Shown piece by piece: positions 42,087 to 51,095 of a stretch of DNA of 64,000 nt (positions are counted from its first letter, which is position 1; the number at the start of each line of letters is the position of its first letter). The notes beneath the pieces are model-generated. The model saw only the letters and a list, made by a program, of their open reading frames with translations. It ran no database searches and was not told the DNA's origin. This DNA comes from Achromobacter sp. MYb9 (GTDB lineage Bacteria > Pseudomonadota > Gammaproteobacteria > Burkholderiales > Burkholderiaceae_B). The stretch spans positions 1 through 64,000 of the forward strand of contig NZ_PCOQ01000029.1 of the NCBI RefSeq assembly GCF_002975275.1. The letters are read 5' to 3'. Made by a program: the position numbers and the translations under genes.

Positions 42087-43214
42087 ATGCGGCATGAGTT
42101 CGACGTCATCGTGGCGGGCGCCGGCATGGTCGGCGCCGCCATCGCCTACGGGCTGACGGGACACGGGCGGCGCGTGCTGATGCTGGACGGCGCCGACACC
42201 GATTTTCGCGCGGCCAAGGCCAACTTCGGACTGGTGTGGCTGCAAGGCAAGGGCCACGGCCACCCCGCCTACCAACGCCTGTCGCATCTGGCGGTGCAGG
42301 CGTGGCCGGACTTCGCGCAGGCACTGGAAGCCGACAGCGGCATGACGCTTGCCTACGAGCGCCGGGGCGGGCTGCATTTCTGCCTGGGCGATGCCGAACT
42401 TTCCGCCCGCGCGGCGCGCCTTGCCGCCTGGCATGCGCAGGCGCCGGAGCTGGCGCCCTGTACGCAGTTGCTGGATCGCGGCGAGCTGCTGCGCCGCTTT
42501 CCGTCGATGCGTCTTGGCGCCGACGTGGCGGGCGCAAGCATCGGCGGGCTGGATGGCCACGTCAATCCGCTGCGGCTTCTGGCTGCGCTGCAAACCGCGT
42601 TCTTGAAACGCGGCGGAACCCTGCTTAACCGTCATGCCGTCACCGCCATCGATCCGTTGCCCGGCGGCGGATTCTCCGTGGGGGCCGGCGGCTTCCAGGC
42701 GCGCGCCGAACGCGTGGTGATCGCCGCGGGATTGGGCTCGGTCGCCTTGGGGGCAATGGTCGGGCTGGACGTGCCATTGCGGCCGCAGCGCGGCCAGATC
42801 CTCGTCACCGAACGACTGGCGCCCCTGTTGCCGATACCCGCCAGCGGCATCCGCCAGACCGCCGAAGGCACCGTCATGGTTGGGCTGACGCAGGAAGAGG
42901 TCGGGTACGACCTGGGCACCACGTCGTCGGCCGCGGTGCGCATGACGCGCAACGCGTTGCGCATCCTGCCCGATCTGGCGCGGGCAAGGCTGGTGCGGCA
43001 ATGGTCGTGCCTGCGGATCATGACACCCGACGGGTGCCCCGTCTACGCAAGTTCTCCTCTTCACCCCGGCGTGGATATCGCGCTGTGCCACTCGGGCGTG
43101 ACGCTGGCTTCATTCCATGCCGGGCCCTATGCCCGCGCATTGGCCGGCGGCGCGCCGCTAGATCCCTTGGATGCCTTTCACCATGAGCGTTTCAATGTTC
43201 AGAAAGCTGCATGA
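42087..43214 (+). CDS. FAD-dependent dehydrogenase, catalytic (beta) subunit, DAO family
   Basis: 375 residues from the ATG at 42087 with AAGGAG upstream. FAD fold FDVIVAGAGMVGAAIAYGLTGHG and a DadA/OoxB-like body (ANFGLVWLQGKGHGHPAYQRLSHLAVQAWPDF, then PQRGQILVTERLAPLL and RIMTPDGCPVYASSPLHPGVDIALCHSGVTLA). In the heterotrimeric D-hydroxyproline dehydrogenase and octopine/nopaline oxidase systems, this type of subunit binds the imino/amino acid. The next two genes supply the other two subunits, which supports the same architecture here. First gene of an eight-gene operon. Confidence 0.88.
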   Translation: MRHEFDVIVAGAGMVGAAIAYGLTGHGRRVLMLDGADTDFRAAKANFGLVWLQGKGHGHPAYQRLSHLAVQAWPDFAQALEADSGMTLAYERRGGLHFCLGDAELSARAARLAAWHAQAPELAPCTQLLDRGELLRRFPSMRLGADVAGASIGGLDGHVNPLRLLAALQTAFLKRGGTLLNRHAVTAIDPLPGGGFSVGAGGFQARAERVVIAAGLGSVALGAMVGLDVPLRPQRGQILVTERLAPLLPIPASGIRQTAEGTVMVGLTQEEVGYDLGTTSSAAVRMTRNALRILPDLARARLVRQWSCLRIMTPDGCPVYASSPLHPGVDIALCHSGVTLASFHAGPYARALAGGAPLDPLDAFHHERFNVQKAA

Positions 43215-43491
43215 GTCCGGCGCGCCCGCGCTGACACTCACGATAGACGGCCAGTCCGTCGCCGCCGAAGCCGGCGAGACCGTGGCGGCGGTGTTGCTGC
43301 GGCAGCAAACGCCGGCCACCCGCAGCACCCCCGTGCTGGAAAGCCCGCGCGCGCCGTATTGCATGATGGGCGTGTGCTTCGACTGCCTGGCTATCGTGGA
43401 TGGCGTGGCCTCCACCCAGACCTGTCTGGTCACGGTGCGCGACGGCATGTGCGTCGAGCGCCAGTTCGGCCGCCGGAGCGTCTTGCCATGA
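43195..43491 (+). CDS. (2Fe-2S) ferredoxin-like gamma subunit
   Basis: 98 residues from the ATG at 43195 (MFRKLHESG); ATGs at 43183 and 43171 are alternatives, all overlapping the previous gene. A plant-type ferredoxin-like fold with the cysteine pattern C56-x4-C61-x2-C64-x12-C77 (YCMMGVCFDC, then TC) holds one 2Fe-2S cluster. Small subunits of this kind link the FAD subunits of HcnABC, opine oxidases and D-hydroxyproline dehydrogenases. It overlaps the alpha subunit gene by ATGA. Confidence 0.88.
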   Translation: MFRKLHESGAPALTLTIDGQSVAAEAGETVAAVLLRQQTPATRSTPVLESPRAPYCMMGVCFDCLAIVDGVASTQTCLVTVRDGMCVERQFGRRSVLP

Positions 43492-44888
43492 AGCGTGAAT
43501 TCGATGTCGTGGTGATTGGCGCCGGCCCGGCCGGCATGAGCGCGGCCATCGGCCTGCGCGGCCAGGGCTTGTCGGTGCTGGTGGTGGACGAGCAGCCCGC
43601 CCCTGGCGGCCAGATCTGGCGGGCGGTCGAGGCCGTGGCGGACACGCCGGCGGGCAAGCTGCTGGGCAGTGAGTACCGAGCGGGCGCGGCGCTGGCGCGC
43701 GCGTTCCGCGACAGCGGCGCGATTTATCAACCGCAGACGCAGGTCTGGCAGGTCGAGCCGGGCTGGCATGTGTACATGACGCAGGCCGGGCAGGCCGAGG
43801 CGGTGCGCGCTGACCGCATTGTGCTGGCGATGGGCGCGCAGGAACGGCCCGCGCCGTTTCCGGGCTGGACCTTGCCGGGCGTCTTGACCGTGGGGGCGGC
43901 GCAGATCCTGTTGAAGACGTCGCGCCAGGTGCCGGCGGAGCCGGTGTGGGTCGTGGGCAGCGGGCCGTTGCCGTTGCTCTACATGGCGCAGCTGTTGCGC
44001 GCGGGCGGCAAGATCGCCGGCTGGCTGGACACCTCGCCGCCGGGCGGATGGCGCCGGGCGGTGCCTTGGGCCGGCGCGGCGCTGGCGGGACGGGCCGACA
44101 TCGCCAAGGGGCTGGCGTGGCTGCACGAGATCAAGTCCGCGGGCGTCAAGCGCGTGCGCGGCGTCACGGCGGTGCGCGCGCTGGGCGACGGGCGTTTGCA
44201 GGAAGTGCAGTACACCGATGCCGACGGCAACACGGCGCGCGCGCCGGCCAGCGTGCTGCTCTCGCACGAAGGCGTGGTGCCGTCCATCCACATGACCCGC
44301 GCGCTGGAATGCGACCATTCCTGGAACGTCCAGCAGTCCTGCCTGGCGCCGGATCTGGACGAATGGGGCCAGACCAGCCGCCAGGGCGTCTACGTGGCGG
44401 GAGACGGGGCGGGCATCGGCGGCGCGCAAGCCGCTTGCGTGCGCGGCGAGCTCGTCGCGGTTGGCGTAGCGGCGGCGGCGGGCCGGCTGACGCCGCAGGC
44501 CGCCGCGGCGACAGCCGCGCCGTTGCGCGGCAAGCTGGCGTCGCTGCTGCGTCTGCGCCCCATGCTGGATGCCATGTATCCGCCACGGCCAGGCATTTTT
44601 TCCCCGCCTGACGACACCATCGTGTGCCGCTGCGAAGAGCTGACGGCGGGCGACATCCGCAAGGCGGCGGCCATCGGCCAGCCCGGACCCAATCAAATCA
44701 AGTCCTATACGCGCGCCGGCATGGGCCCGTGCCAAGGCCGTCAGTGCGGCTACACGATCGCGCATATCCTCGCGGCGGAACAGAAGCGGCCGGTGGCCGA
44801 AGTGGGGTTCTATCGCATCCGCCCGCCGCTCAAGCCGTTGACGCTGGGCGAACTGGCGTCGCTCGACATCGAGGAAGCGCAACCATGA
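43488..44888 (+). CDS. NAD(P)/FAD-dependent alpha subunit with BFD-like 2Fe-2S domain
   Basis: 466 residues from the ATG that overlaps the previous stop. Pyridine-nucleotide-disulfide-reductase-like fold: FDVVVIGAGPAGMSAAIGLRGQG, DEQPAPGGQIWRAV, a second nucleotide-binding region VWVVGSGPLPLLYMAQLL and GVYVAGDGAGIGGAQAA. The C-terminus has the BFD cysteine set CRCEELT ... MGPCQGRQCG for an iron-sulfur cluster. This is the HcnB/OoxA-like subunit that passes electrons from the catalytic subunit to the respiratory chain; the complex is membrane-associated in known cases. Confidence 0.9.
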   Translation: MKREFDVVVIGAGPAGMSAAIGLRGQGLSVLVVDEQPAPGGQIWRAVEAVADTPAGKLLGSEYRAGAALARAFRDSGAIYQPQTQVWQVEPGWHVYMTQAGQAEAVRADRIVLAMGAQERPAPFPGWTLPGVLTVGAAQILLKTSRQVPAEPVWVVGSGPLPLLYMAQLLRAGGKIAGWLDTSPPGGWRRAVPWAGAALAGRADIAKGLAWLHEIKSAGVKRVRGVTAVRALGDGRLQEVQYTDADGNTARAPASVLLSHEGVVPSIHMTRALECDHSWNVQQSCLAPDLDEWGQTSRQGVYVAGDGAGIGGAQAACVRGELVAVGVAAAAGRLTPQAAAATAAPLRGKLASLLRLRPMLDAMYPPRPGIFSPPDDTIVCRCEELTAGDIRKAAAIGQPGPNQIKSYTRAGMGPCQGRQCGYTIAHILAAEQKRPVAEVGFYRIRPPLKPLTLGELASLDIEEAQP

Positions 44889-46039
44889 GCGCGCGCACTT
44901 GCGATGTGATCGTGGTTGGCGGCGGCCTGCACGGCCTGTCGGCCGCGTTGCAGATGGCGCGCCAAGGCAAACGCGTCGTGGTGATCGAACGTCATTGGGT
45001 TGGACGGCACGCGTCGGGCGCCACGGCGGCCGGCGTGCGCACGCTGAACCGCGACCAGGGCGAACTGGATCTGTCATTGGAGGCGATGGACATGTGGCAC
45101 GACATGGCTTCGCTGGTCGGCGACGACTGCGGCTTTCATGCCAACGGACAGATATGCGTGGCCGAAACGCCTGCCGCGCTCGCCGCGCTGCGGACCCGCG
45201 TCGACGGGTTGCGCGCCAGTGGCTACACGCACGAAGAACTGATCGGCCCGGACGAGCTGCGGCGGCTGTTGCCGGAACTCAGCCACCATTGCCTGGGCGC
45301 ATCGATCGCGCGGCGCGACGGCGCGGCCGACCCGCACCGCGCATTGCGCGCATTTCGGCACAGCGCCGAAGCGGCCGGCGTGACGATCATCGAACATTGC
45401 GGCGTGACCGGCCTGGCGCGCGTGGGCCAGGATTGGCGCGCGCAGACCGACGCCGGGGCCTGGACCGCGCCGTATGTGATCAACGCGGCCGGCGCGTGGT
45501 CCGCCCGCATCGCCGCCATGGTGGGCGACGACATCCCGCTGGCGACCAAGTCGTCCATGATGATGGTCAGCGAGCGCTTGCGACCCTTCATCAAACCCGT
45601 GGTGGCCATCATGGGCCGGTCGCTGTCGTTCAAGCAGTCGGACCAGGGCACGCTGGTGATCGGGGGCGGCCTGCAGGGCATCCCCGACCTGGACCGTGAA
45701 ACGTCCACGGCGCGCATGCGGGTGCTGGCCAAAGGCGCGCATGCCGCCACGGATCTGTTCCCGGCCGTGCGCGACATTCGCATCGTCCGGGTGTGGGCGG
45801 GCCTGGAAGCAAAAACGGACGACATGCTGCCCATCGTCGGCCCGTCGCCCAATGCGCCAGGGGTGTTCCACGCATTCGGCTTTTCGGGACACGGCTTCGA
45901 GCTGGTGCCCGTGGTTGGCGCCGCGCTGACCGACCTGGTGGTCCATGGAAAAACCGGCCGCGCCATCGGCAACCTGCAGGCGCAGCGCCTGATGCGGGTG
46001 AAGGGCGCCGCGCCGTCCGCTTCGGAGCATTCATCATGA
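44885..46039 (+). CDS. second FAD-dependent DAO-family oxidoreductase
   Basis: 384 residues, ATGA overlap with the alpha subunit gene. FAD fold CDVIVVGGGLHGLSAALQMARQG, the FAD contact GRHASGATAAGVRTLNRDQGE, and C-terminal GLEAKTDDMLPIVGPSPNAPGVFHAFGFSGHGFELVP. It differs from the beta subunit at 42087 (different start, different C-terminus) and is closer to sarcosine/glycine-oxidase or HcnC-like proteins. It may act on a second substrate, or the epimer, of the same pathway, sharing the alpha/gamma electron module. Overlaps DppB-like gene by ATGA. Confidence 0.87.
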   Translation: MSARTCDVIVVGGGLHGLSAALQMARQGKRVVVIERHWVGRHASGATAAGVRTLNRDQGELDLSLEAMDMWHDMASLVGDDCGFHANGQICVAETPAALAALRTRVDGLRASGYTHEELIGPDELRRLLPELSHHCLGASIARRDGAADPHRALRAFRHSAEAAGVTIIEHCGVTGLARVGQDWRAQTDAGAWTAPYVINAAGAWSARIAAMVGDDIPLATKSSMMMVSERLRPFIKPVVAIMGRSLSFKQSDQGTLVIGGGLQGIPDLDRETSTARMRVLAKGAHAATDLFPAVRDIRIVRVWAGLEAKTDDMLPIVGPSPNAPGVFHAFGFSGHGFELVPVVGAALTDLVVHGKTGRAIGNLQAQRLMRVKGAAPSASEHSS

Positions 46040-46977
46040 TGCGCTACGCCATCAAGCGCCTGCTGCTGGCCGTCCCGACGCTGCTGGCCATGTTGACAGC
46101 CGTCTTCATCCTGGTGCGGCTGGTGCCGGGCGATCCGGCCGCGGTGATGCTGGGCGATCAGGCCAGCGCCGAAGCCCTGGCGGCGCTGCGTTTGCGCCTG
46201 GGGCTGGATCTGCCCACGCACGTGCAGTACCTGCGCTTTCTGGGCGACATGCTCACGGGCAATTTCGGCGTGTCCATGGCCAGCGGCCGCACCGTGCTGC
46301 AGGAGGTGTCGCTGGTGCTGCCCTGGACGCTGCAACTGACGGCGGCGGCCATCGTGATCGGCGTGGCGTTCGGCCTGCCCATGGGTATCTGGGCGGCGCT
46401 GCGCCGCAATGCCTGGCCGGACTACCTGGGCCGCCTGCTGTCGCTTACGGGACTGTCCTTTCCGGCTTTTGTGTCCGCCATCCTGATGCTGTTGGTGTTT
46501 GCCATCCAGCTGCGCTGGTTTCCCGTCATCGGCGCCGTCGGCGCGGGCGACTGGACGACGCAATTGCGCGGGCTGGCGCTGCCCGCGTTCAACCTGGGCC
46601 TGATCATGATGGCGTACGTGATGCGTGTCACCCGGTCGTCGATGCTGGGCGTGATGGGCGAAGACTACGTGCGCACCGCGCGGGCCAAAGGCGTGCGGCC
46701 GATGCGCCTGATCCTGCGCCATGGGTTGCGCAATGCGCTTATTCCCATCGTGACCGTGGTGGGCCTGTACTTCGGAACGCTGATCGGCAACTCGGTGCTG
46801 ACCGAAATCGTGTTCAACCGGCCGGGCCTGGGCAAGCTGATCCTGGGCGCGCTCAACAGCCGCGACTACACGCTGCTGCAAGGGCTGATGGTGGTGTTCG
46901 CGTCATGTGTGATCGTCGTCAATCTGCTGACCGACCTGGTGTACGGGCTGGTCGATCCCAGGGTGAAATACAAATGA
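46036..46977 (+). CDS. dipeptide-type ABC transporter permease (DppB-like)
   Basis: 313 residues; two adjacent ATGs, the first overlapping the previous stop. Typical DppB: MRYAIKRLLLAVPTLLAMLTAVFILVRLVPGDPA, LGLDLPTHVQYLRFLGDMLTGNFG, and the EAA loop region GEDYVRTARAKGVRPMRLILRHGLRNALIPIV, then LTEIVFNRPGLGKLI. Six membrane helices expected. Pairs with the DppC-like protein that follows. Confidence 0.94.
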   Translation: MMRYAIKRLLLAVPTLLAMLTAVFILVRLVPGDPAAVMLGDQASAEALAALRLRLGLDLPTHVQYLRFLGDMLTGNFGVSMASGRTVLQEVSLVLPWTLQLTAAAIVIGVAFGLPMGIWAALRRNAWPDYLGRLLSLTGLSFPAFVSAILMLLVFAIQLRWFPVIGAVGAGDWTTQLRGLALPAFNLGLIMMAYVMRVTRSSMLGVMGEDYVRTARAKGVRPMRLILRHGLRNALIPIVTVVGLYFGTLIGNSVLTEIVFNRPGLGKLILGALNSRDYTLLQGLMVVFASCVIVVNLLTDLVYGLVDPRVKYK

Positions 46978-47846
46978 GCGCTGTCGCCGCTATCCCCTCG
47001 TCCCGTCCCAATGCCTTGTGGCAGGCATTGGCCAAGAACCGGCTGTCGTGGATCGGCCTTGGGCTGCTGCTCGTGATCGTGCTGGCCGCCGTGTTCGCGC
47101 CGTGGCTGGCGCCCCACGATCCCTTGCAGCAGAACATCGCGTATCGGCTGGAGCCGCCCTCTGCGGAGTTCTGGCTGGGCACCGACAGCTACGGGCGCGA
47201 CGTGCTGTCGCGCCTGGTCTACGGCGCCCGCGTGTCGCTGCTGGTGGGTTTTGTCGCCATCCTGATCGCCATGTGCATCGGCTCGGCGCTGGGCATCCTG
47301 GCGGGCTATCTGGGCGGCCTGGTCGATCAGCTCATCATGGGCCTGGTCGACGTCCTGCTGTCCTTTCCCACCTTGCTGCTGGGCCTGATGGTGGCCGCCA
47401 TGCTCGGCGCCAGCCTGGAAAACCTGATCATTGCCATCGCCATCACCGAAATCGCGCCGTTCGTGCGGGTGGCGCGCGCGCCCACCATCGCCTTGAAACA
47501 ACGCGATTTCGTCGAAGCGGGCAGGGCGCTGGGCTATGGCCCGTTGCGCCTGATGGGCGTGCACATCCTGCCCAACATGGTGTCGGACGTGGTGGTGCTG
47601 GGATCACTGTGGATGGCCTCGGCCATCCGCACCGAGGCGTCCTTGAGCTTCATCGGCCTGGGCGTGCCCCCCCCCGCAGCCACATGGGGCAGCATGATCC
47701 GCGAAGGGTTCGAGAACATCCTGGACGCCTGGTGGCTGACGGTGTTTCCCAGCGTTGCCATCCTGTTGACCGTTTTGGCGCTGAATCTGCTGGGCGATGC
47801 CCTGCGCGACGCCATTGATCCCAAGCTGCGTTCGGAGCGTTCATGA
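46974..47846 (+). CDS. dipeptide-type ABC transporter permease (DppC-like)
   Basis: 290 residues, ATGA overlap on both sides. N-terminal cytoplasmic stretch, one helix, then LAPHDPLQQNIAYRLEPPSAEFWLGTDSYGRDVLSRLVYGARVSL, the standard DppC/OppC motif, EAA loop KQRDFVEAGRALGYGPLRLMGVHILPN and ASLSFIGLGVPPPAATWGSMI. Inner membrane; forms the channel with the DppB-like subunit. Confidence 0.94.
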   Translation: MSAVAAIPSSRPNALWQALAKNRLSWIGLGLLLVIVLAAVFAPWLAPHDPLQQNIAYRLEPPSAEFWLGTDSYGRDVLSRLVYGARVSLLVGFVAILIAMCIGSALGILAGYLGGLVDQLIMGLVDVLLSFPTLLLGLMVAAMLGASLENLIIAIAITEIAPFVRVARAPTIALKQRDFVEAGRALGYGPLRLMGVHILPNMVSDVVVLGSLWMASAIRTEASLSFIGLGVPPPAATWGSMIREGFENILDAWWLTVFPSVAILLTVLALNLLGDALRDAIDPKLRSERS

Positions 47847-48862
47847 ATCCTCACCCGAACCCTCTCTCTGGCTCTCAGGCCCCCGTGCTGGAGCTTCGCG
47901 ACCTGCGCACGGAGTTCCGCGTGGGCGGCGCCTGGCATGCCGCCGTGCGCGACGTGTCGCTGCAAGTGGGGCGCAATGAAACGTTGGCGGTGGTCGGCGA
48001 ATCCGGCAGCGGCAAAAGCGTGACGGCCTTGTCGGTGCTGCGCCTGCTGCCGGAAGCGGGCGCCCGCCATGGCGGCGGGCAGATCCTGCTGGATGGCGCC
48101 GACCTGGCCGCGCTGTCCGAAAAGCAGATGATGAAACTGCGCGGCGAATCCATCGCCATGATCTTCCAGGAGCCGATGACGTCGCTGAACCCGACGATGA
48201 CGGTGGGCGACCAGATCGCCGAGGCCATTCGCCAGCACCGCCGGCTGCCGTGGGCAGAGGCACGCCGGCTGGCGCTGGCCGTGCTGGAAGAAGTGAAGAT
48301 TCCGGCCGCCGCCAAGCGCTTTGGCGACTATCCGCACCAGTTCTCGGGCGGCATGCGCCAGCGCGTCATGATCGCGATGGCCCTGGCATGCAAGCCCCGG
48401 GTGCTGCTGGCCGACGAGCCGACCACGGCCCTGGACGTCACGATCCAGGCGCAGATCCTCACGCTGCTGTCTGATTTGAAGGCCGCGCATGGCATGGCGG
48501 TGCTGTTCATTACGCACAACCTGGGCGTGGTGGCGCAAATCGCTGACCGCGTCGCGGTGATGTACGCCGGTGAAGTCGTCGAGACCGCCGATGTGCAGAC
48601 GCTTTTTGCACGGCCCACGCACCCTTATACCGAGGCGCTGCTGCGCGCGATGCCGCGTGTGGATGCAGATAGCGCGGTGCTGGAATCCATTCCGGGCGGG
48701 GTGCCGGCCATTACGGCGATGCCGAAAGGCTGTGCATTCGCGCCGCGCTGCCGTCTGAAGGAGGCGCGGTGCGAGGCCGAACGGCCCGCGCTGACCCGCA
48801 TCGGCCCGTCTCACCAGGTGCGTTGCGTGGTGCGCGCCGAACCGCATGGAGGCAAGGCATGA
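47843..48862 (+). CDS. dipeptide-type ABC transporter ATPase (DppD-like)
   Basis: 339 residues. Walker [31 protein letters not shown], signature [15 protein letters not shown], Walker [18 protein letters not shown]-loop [10 protein letters not shown], and the C-terminal oligopeptide-transport extension with the Fe-S-type cysteines ([18 protein letters not shown]). ATGA overlaps connect it to both neighbours. Works as heterodimer with DppF-like ATPase. Confidence 0.94.
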   Translation: MNPHPNPLSGSQAPVLELRDLRTEFRVGGAWHAAVRDVSLQVGRNETLAVVGESGSGKSVTALSVLRLLPEAGARHGGGQILLDGADLAALSEKQMMKLRGESIAMIFQEPMTSLNPTMTVGDQIAEAIRQHRRLPWAEARRLALAVLEEVKIPAAAKRFGDYPHQFSGGMRQRVMIAMALACKPRVLLADEPTTALDVTIQAQILTLLSDLKAAHGMAVLFITHNLGVVAQIADRVAVMYAGEVVETADVQTLFARPTHPYTEALLRAMPRVDADSAVLESIPGGVPAITAMPKGCAFAPRCRLKEARCEAERPALTRIGPSHQVRCVVRAEPHGGKA

Positions 48863-49866
48863 GCGATCTTCTGCAAGTCCGCAACCTGGTCAAGCGCTTT
48901 GAAAGCGGCGGCGGCTGGCTGGGCGGCGAAAAACAGGTGGTGCGGGCGGTGAACGACGTATCGTTCAGCGTCGCGCGGGGACAGTCGCTGGGGCTGGTCG
49001 GAGAATCGGGCTGCGGAAAGTCGACCGTGGCGCGCACCTTGTTGCGGTTGATCGAACCCGACGAGGGCAGCATCGTGTTCGACGGGTTGGACGTCCGGCA
49101 GGCGGGCGCGTCCGCCATGCGCGCATTGCGCCGCCGCATCCAGATCGTGTTCCAGGATCCCTATGCGTCGCTTAATCCGCGGCGCAGCGTTCGCCAGGCG
49201 CTGTCCGAACCGCTGGTCGTCCATAAGCTGGGCGATGCGAGGCAGATCGCCGCCAAGGTGGAGCAGGCCATTGGCGAAGTGGGATTGCCGGTGTCGGCGC
49301 TGGACCGCTATCCGCACGAGTTCTCGGGAGGCCAGCGCCAGCGTATCGGCATCGCCCGCGCATTGGTGCTGGACCCGGAACTGATCGTGGCGGACGAGCC
49401 CGTGTCGGCGCTGGACGTGTCGGTCCAGGCGCAGATCCTGCAGCTGATGGAACGCCTGAAGCGGGACCGCGGCCTGTCGTTCGTGTTCGTCTCGCATGAT
49501 CTGGGCGTGGTGCGCCACTTTTGCGACACGGTCAGCGTGATGTACCTGGGCCGCATCATCGAGCACGGGCCCACCGCGCAGGTGCTGGACCGTCCCTTGC
49601 ATCCGTACAGCCGGGTCTTGCGGGATTCTTCGCCCGTACCGGACCCGGCGGCGCGCATCCGCTTGCTCAAGATCGAAGGCGAGATTCCCGCGCCCACGCA
49701 CTTGCCGCCCGGCTGCACGTTTCATCCGCGCTGCGCGCGGGTCCAGGCGGATTGCGCCCAGCGCGTGCCGCCGCTTGCGTCCTTGGGCGGGGGCCGGTCA
49801 GCGGCCTGTTTCCACCCGCTGGTCGACGAGGCCGCGGCCATGGCTCACGCCTCCGCCGGGGCCTGA
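48859..49866 (+). CDS. dipeptide-type ABC transporter ATPase (DppF-like)
   Basis: 335 residues from the ATG at 48859 overlapping the DppD stop. Walker A GESGCGKST, IVFQDPYASLNPRRSV, signature FSGGQRQRIGIARAL, Walker B LIVADEPVSALDVSVQ, H-loop FVSHDLGVV, and a C-terminal cysteine extension (PPGCTFHPRCARVQADC) as in DppF/OppF. Last gene of the eight-gene operon that began at 42087. Confidence 0.94.
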   Translation: MSDLLQVRNLVKRFESGGGWLGGEKQVVRAVNDVSFSVARGQSLGLVGESGCGKSTVARTLLRLIEPDEGSIVFDGLDVRQAGASAMRALRRRIQIVFQDPYASLNPRRSVRQALSEPLVVHKLGDARQIAAKVEQAIGEVGLPVSALDRYPHEFSGGQRQRIGIARALVLDPELIVADEPVSALDVSVQAQILQLMERLKRDRGLSFVFVSHDLGVVRHFCDTVSVMYLGRIIEHGPTAQVLDRPLHPYSRVLRDSSPVPDPAARIRLLKIEGEIPAPTHLPPGCTFHPRCARVQADCAQRVPPLASLGGGRSAACFHPLVDEAAAMAHASAGA

Positions 49867-49910
49867 GTTCTGGCCTGAACCGCCGCTTATGTTCGGGCCG
49901 CGCGCCGGCC

Positions 49911-50954
49911 TCAGCCCGCGATGCGGCGCTTGCTGCTGTCGCGCACGACCAGATGGGGCGCCAGTCGCACGCTGCCGGGCTGGCCGCCCGCCAGCTTCTG
50001 CAACAGTAGCTCCAGGCCCATCCGGCCCATCTCGTGCATGGGCGAATGCACCGTCGTCAGGCCGATGGGCAGCGCGCCCGCCAGCGGCGTGTCGTTGTAG
50101 CCCACGATGGCGACGTCGCGGCCGGCTTCCAGGCCCTGCTCGCGGGCGGCGCCCATGACGCCGACGGCCAGGAAGTCGTTGACGGCGAAGATCGCGGTGG
50201 GGCGGTCGGCGGGCGCCAGGAGCCTGGCGCCGATGTCGCGGCCCGCGTCCGTGTCGAACGGGCTTTCGATGCGCCAGTGCGCGGGCACGTCCACGCCGTG
50301 CTGGGCGCAGTAACTGAAGAAGCCGTCGGAGCGGTCGCGGCCCGTGCTGGCGAACGGTTCGCCCACCATCACGGCAATGCGCCGATGGCCCATGTCAAGC
50401 AAGTGCCTGGCCGCCAGTCGGCCGCCTTCCAGGTCATCGCAGGTGACCGCGCAATGGTGATCGGCATGGCGGCTGACCAGCACGAAAGGCACGTCGCGTT
50501 GCGCCAGTTCGGCCAATAGCGGGTTGGGCGGCGCATTCGCGGGCGCGCTGTGCGCATCGCCCAGGATCAGGCCATCGACGCGGCGCGCCAGCGCCATGTC
50601 AATCAGTTTGCGCTGCTTGTCCGGCTCGTCTTGCGTGTTGGACACGAAGGTCAGGTAGCCGTGTTCGGCGGCGGCCTCGTCGATACCTTCGTAAATGGTG
50701 GCCAGCACCATGTCCGACAGCCGGGGCACCAGCACGCCGATCGTGCGGCTGCGGCGCGTCTTCAAGCTGGCCGCATGGGGATTGGTCTGGTACTGCAATT
50801 CGGCGGCCAGCGCGCGGATGCGTTTCACCGTGTCCGGGGCCGCTGCGCCGCGCGCATCGTCTGCGGATCCGTTCAGGACCCGGGACACGGTTGAAACGTT
50901 CAACCCGAGCTGCCGCGCCAGGCTTTGCAGCGTGACAGGGCGCGATCTATTCAT
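49911..50954 (-). CDS. LacI-family transcriptional regulator
   Basis: 347 residues, ATG at 50954. LacI HTH at the very N-terminus (VTLQSLARQLGLNVSTVSRVLNGSADDARGAAAPDTVKRI) followed by a ribose-binding-protein-like effector domain (IGVLVPRLSDMVLATIYEGIDEAAAEHG, DGLILGDAHS, FAVNDFLAVGVMGAAREQGLEAGRDVAIVGYNDTPLA). It is divergent from the MFS/amidase operon, whose promoter holds a perfect operator for this family. The effector is probably the amide or sugar-like compound moved by the carrier. Confidence 0.94.
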   Translation of the reverse strand: MNRSRPVTLQSLARQLGLNVSTVSRVLNGSADDARGAAAPDTVKRIRALAAELQYQTNPHAASLKTRRSRTIGVLVPRLSDMVLATIYEGIDEAAAEHGYLTFVSNTQDEPDKQRKLIDMALARRVDGLILGDAHSAPANAPPNPLLAELAQRDVPFVLVSRHADHHCAVTCDDLEGGRLAARHLLDMGHRRIAVMVGEPFASTGRDRSDGFFSYCAQHGVDVPAHWRIESPFDTDAGRDIGARLLAPADRPTAIFAVNDFLAVGVMGAAREQGLEAGRDVAIVGYNDTPLAGALPIGLTTVHSPMHEMGRMGLELLLQKLAGGQPGSVRLAPHLVVRDSSKRRIAG

Positions 50955-51057
50955 GGGGCTGGAGAATACACGCGGAAATAGCGCGGCAGGGCGTATCCCG
51001 GCAACCTAGGGTTTTCACCGAGTCGATTTTTGGGTTTGGAGCCCTTAGCATTGCGCA

Positions 51058-51073
51058 ACCCAAACGTTTGGGT
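51058..51073. promoter_or_regulatory. perfect 16-bp LacI-type operator
   Basis: ACCCAAACGTTTGGGT is fully symmetric with the central CG typical of LacI-family sites. It lies 23 bp before the MFS ATG, so bound repressor would block transcription; a related half-site (TTTTTGGGTTTGG) occurs near 51028-51040. Confidence 0.85.
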
Positions 51074-51095
51074 AAACCGACTGGATCGAAACGCA

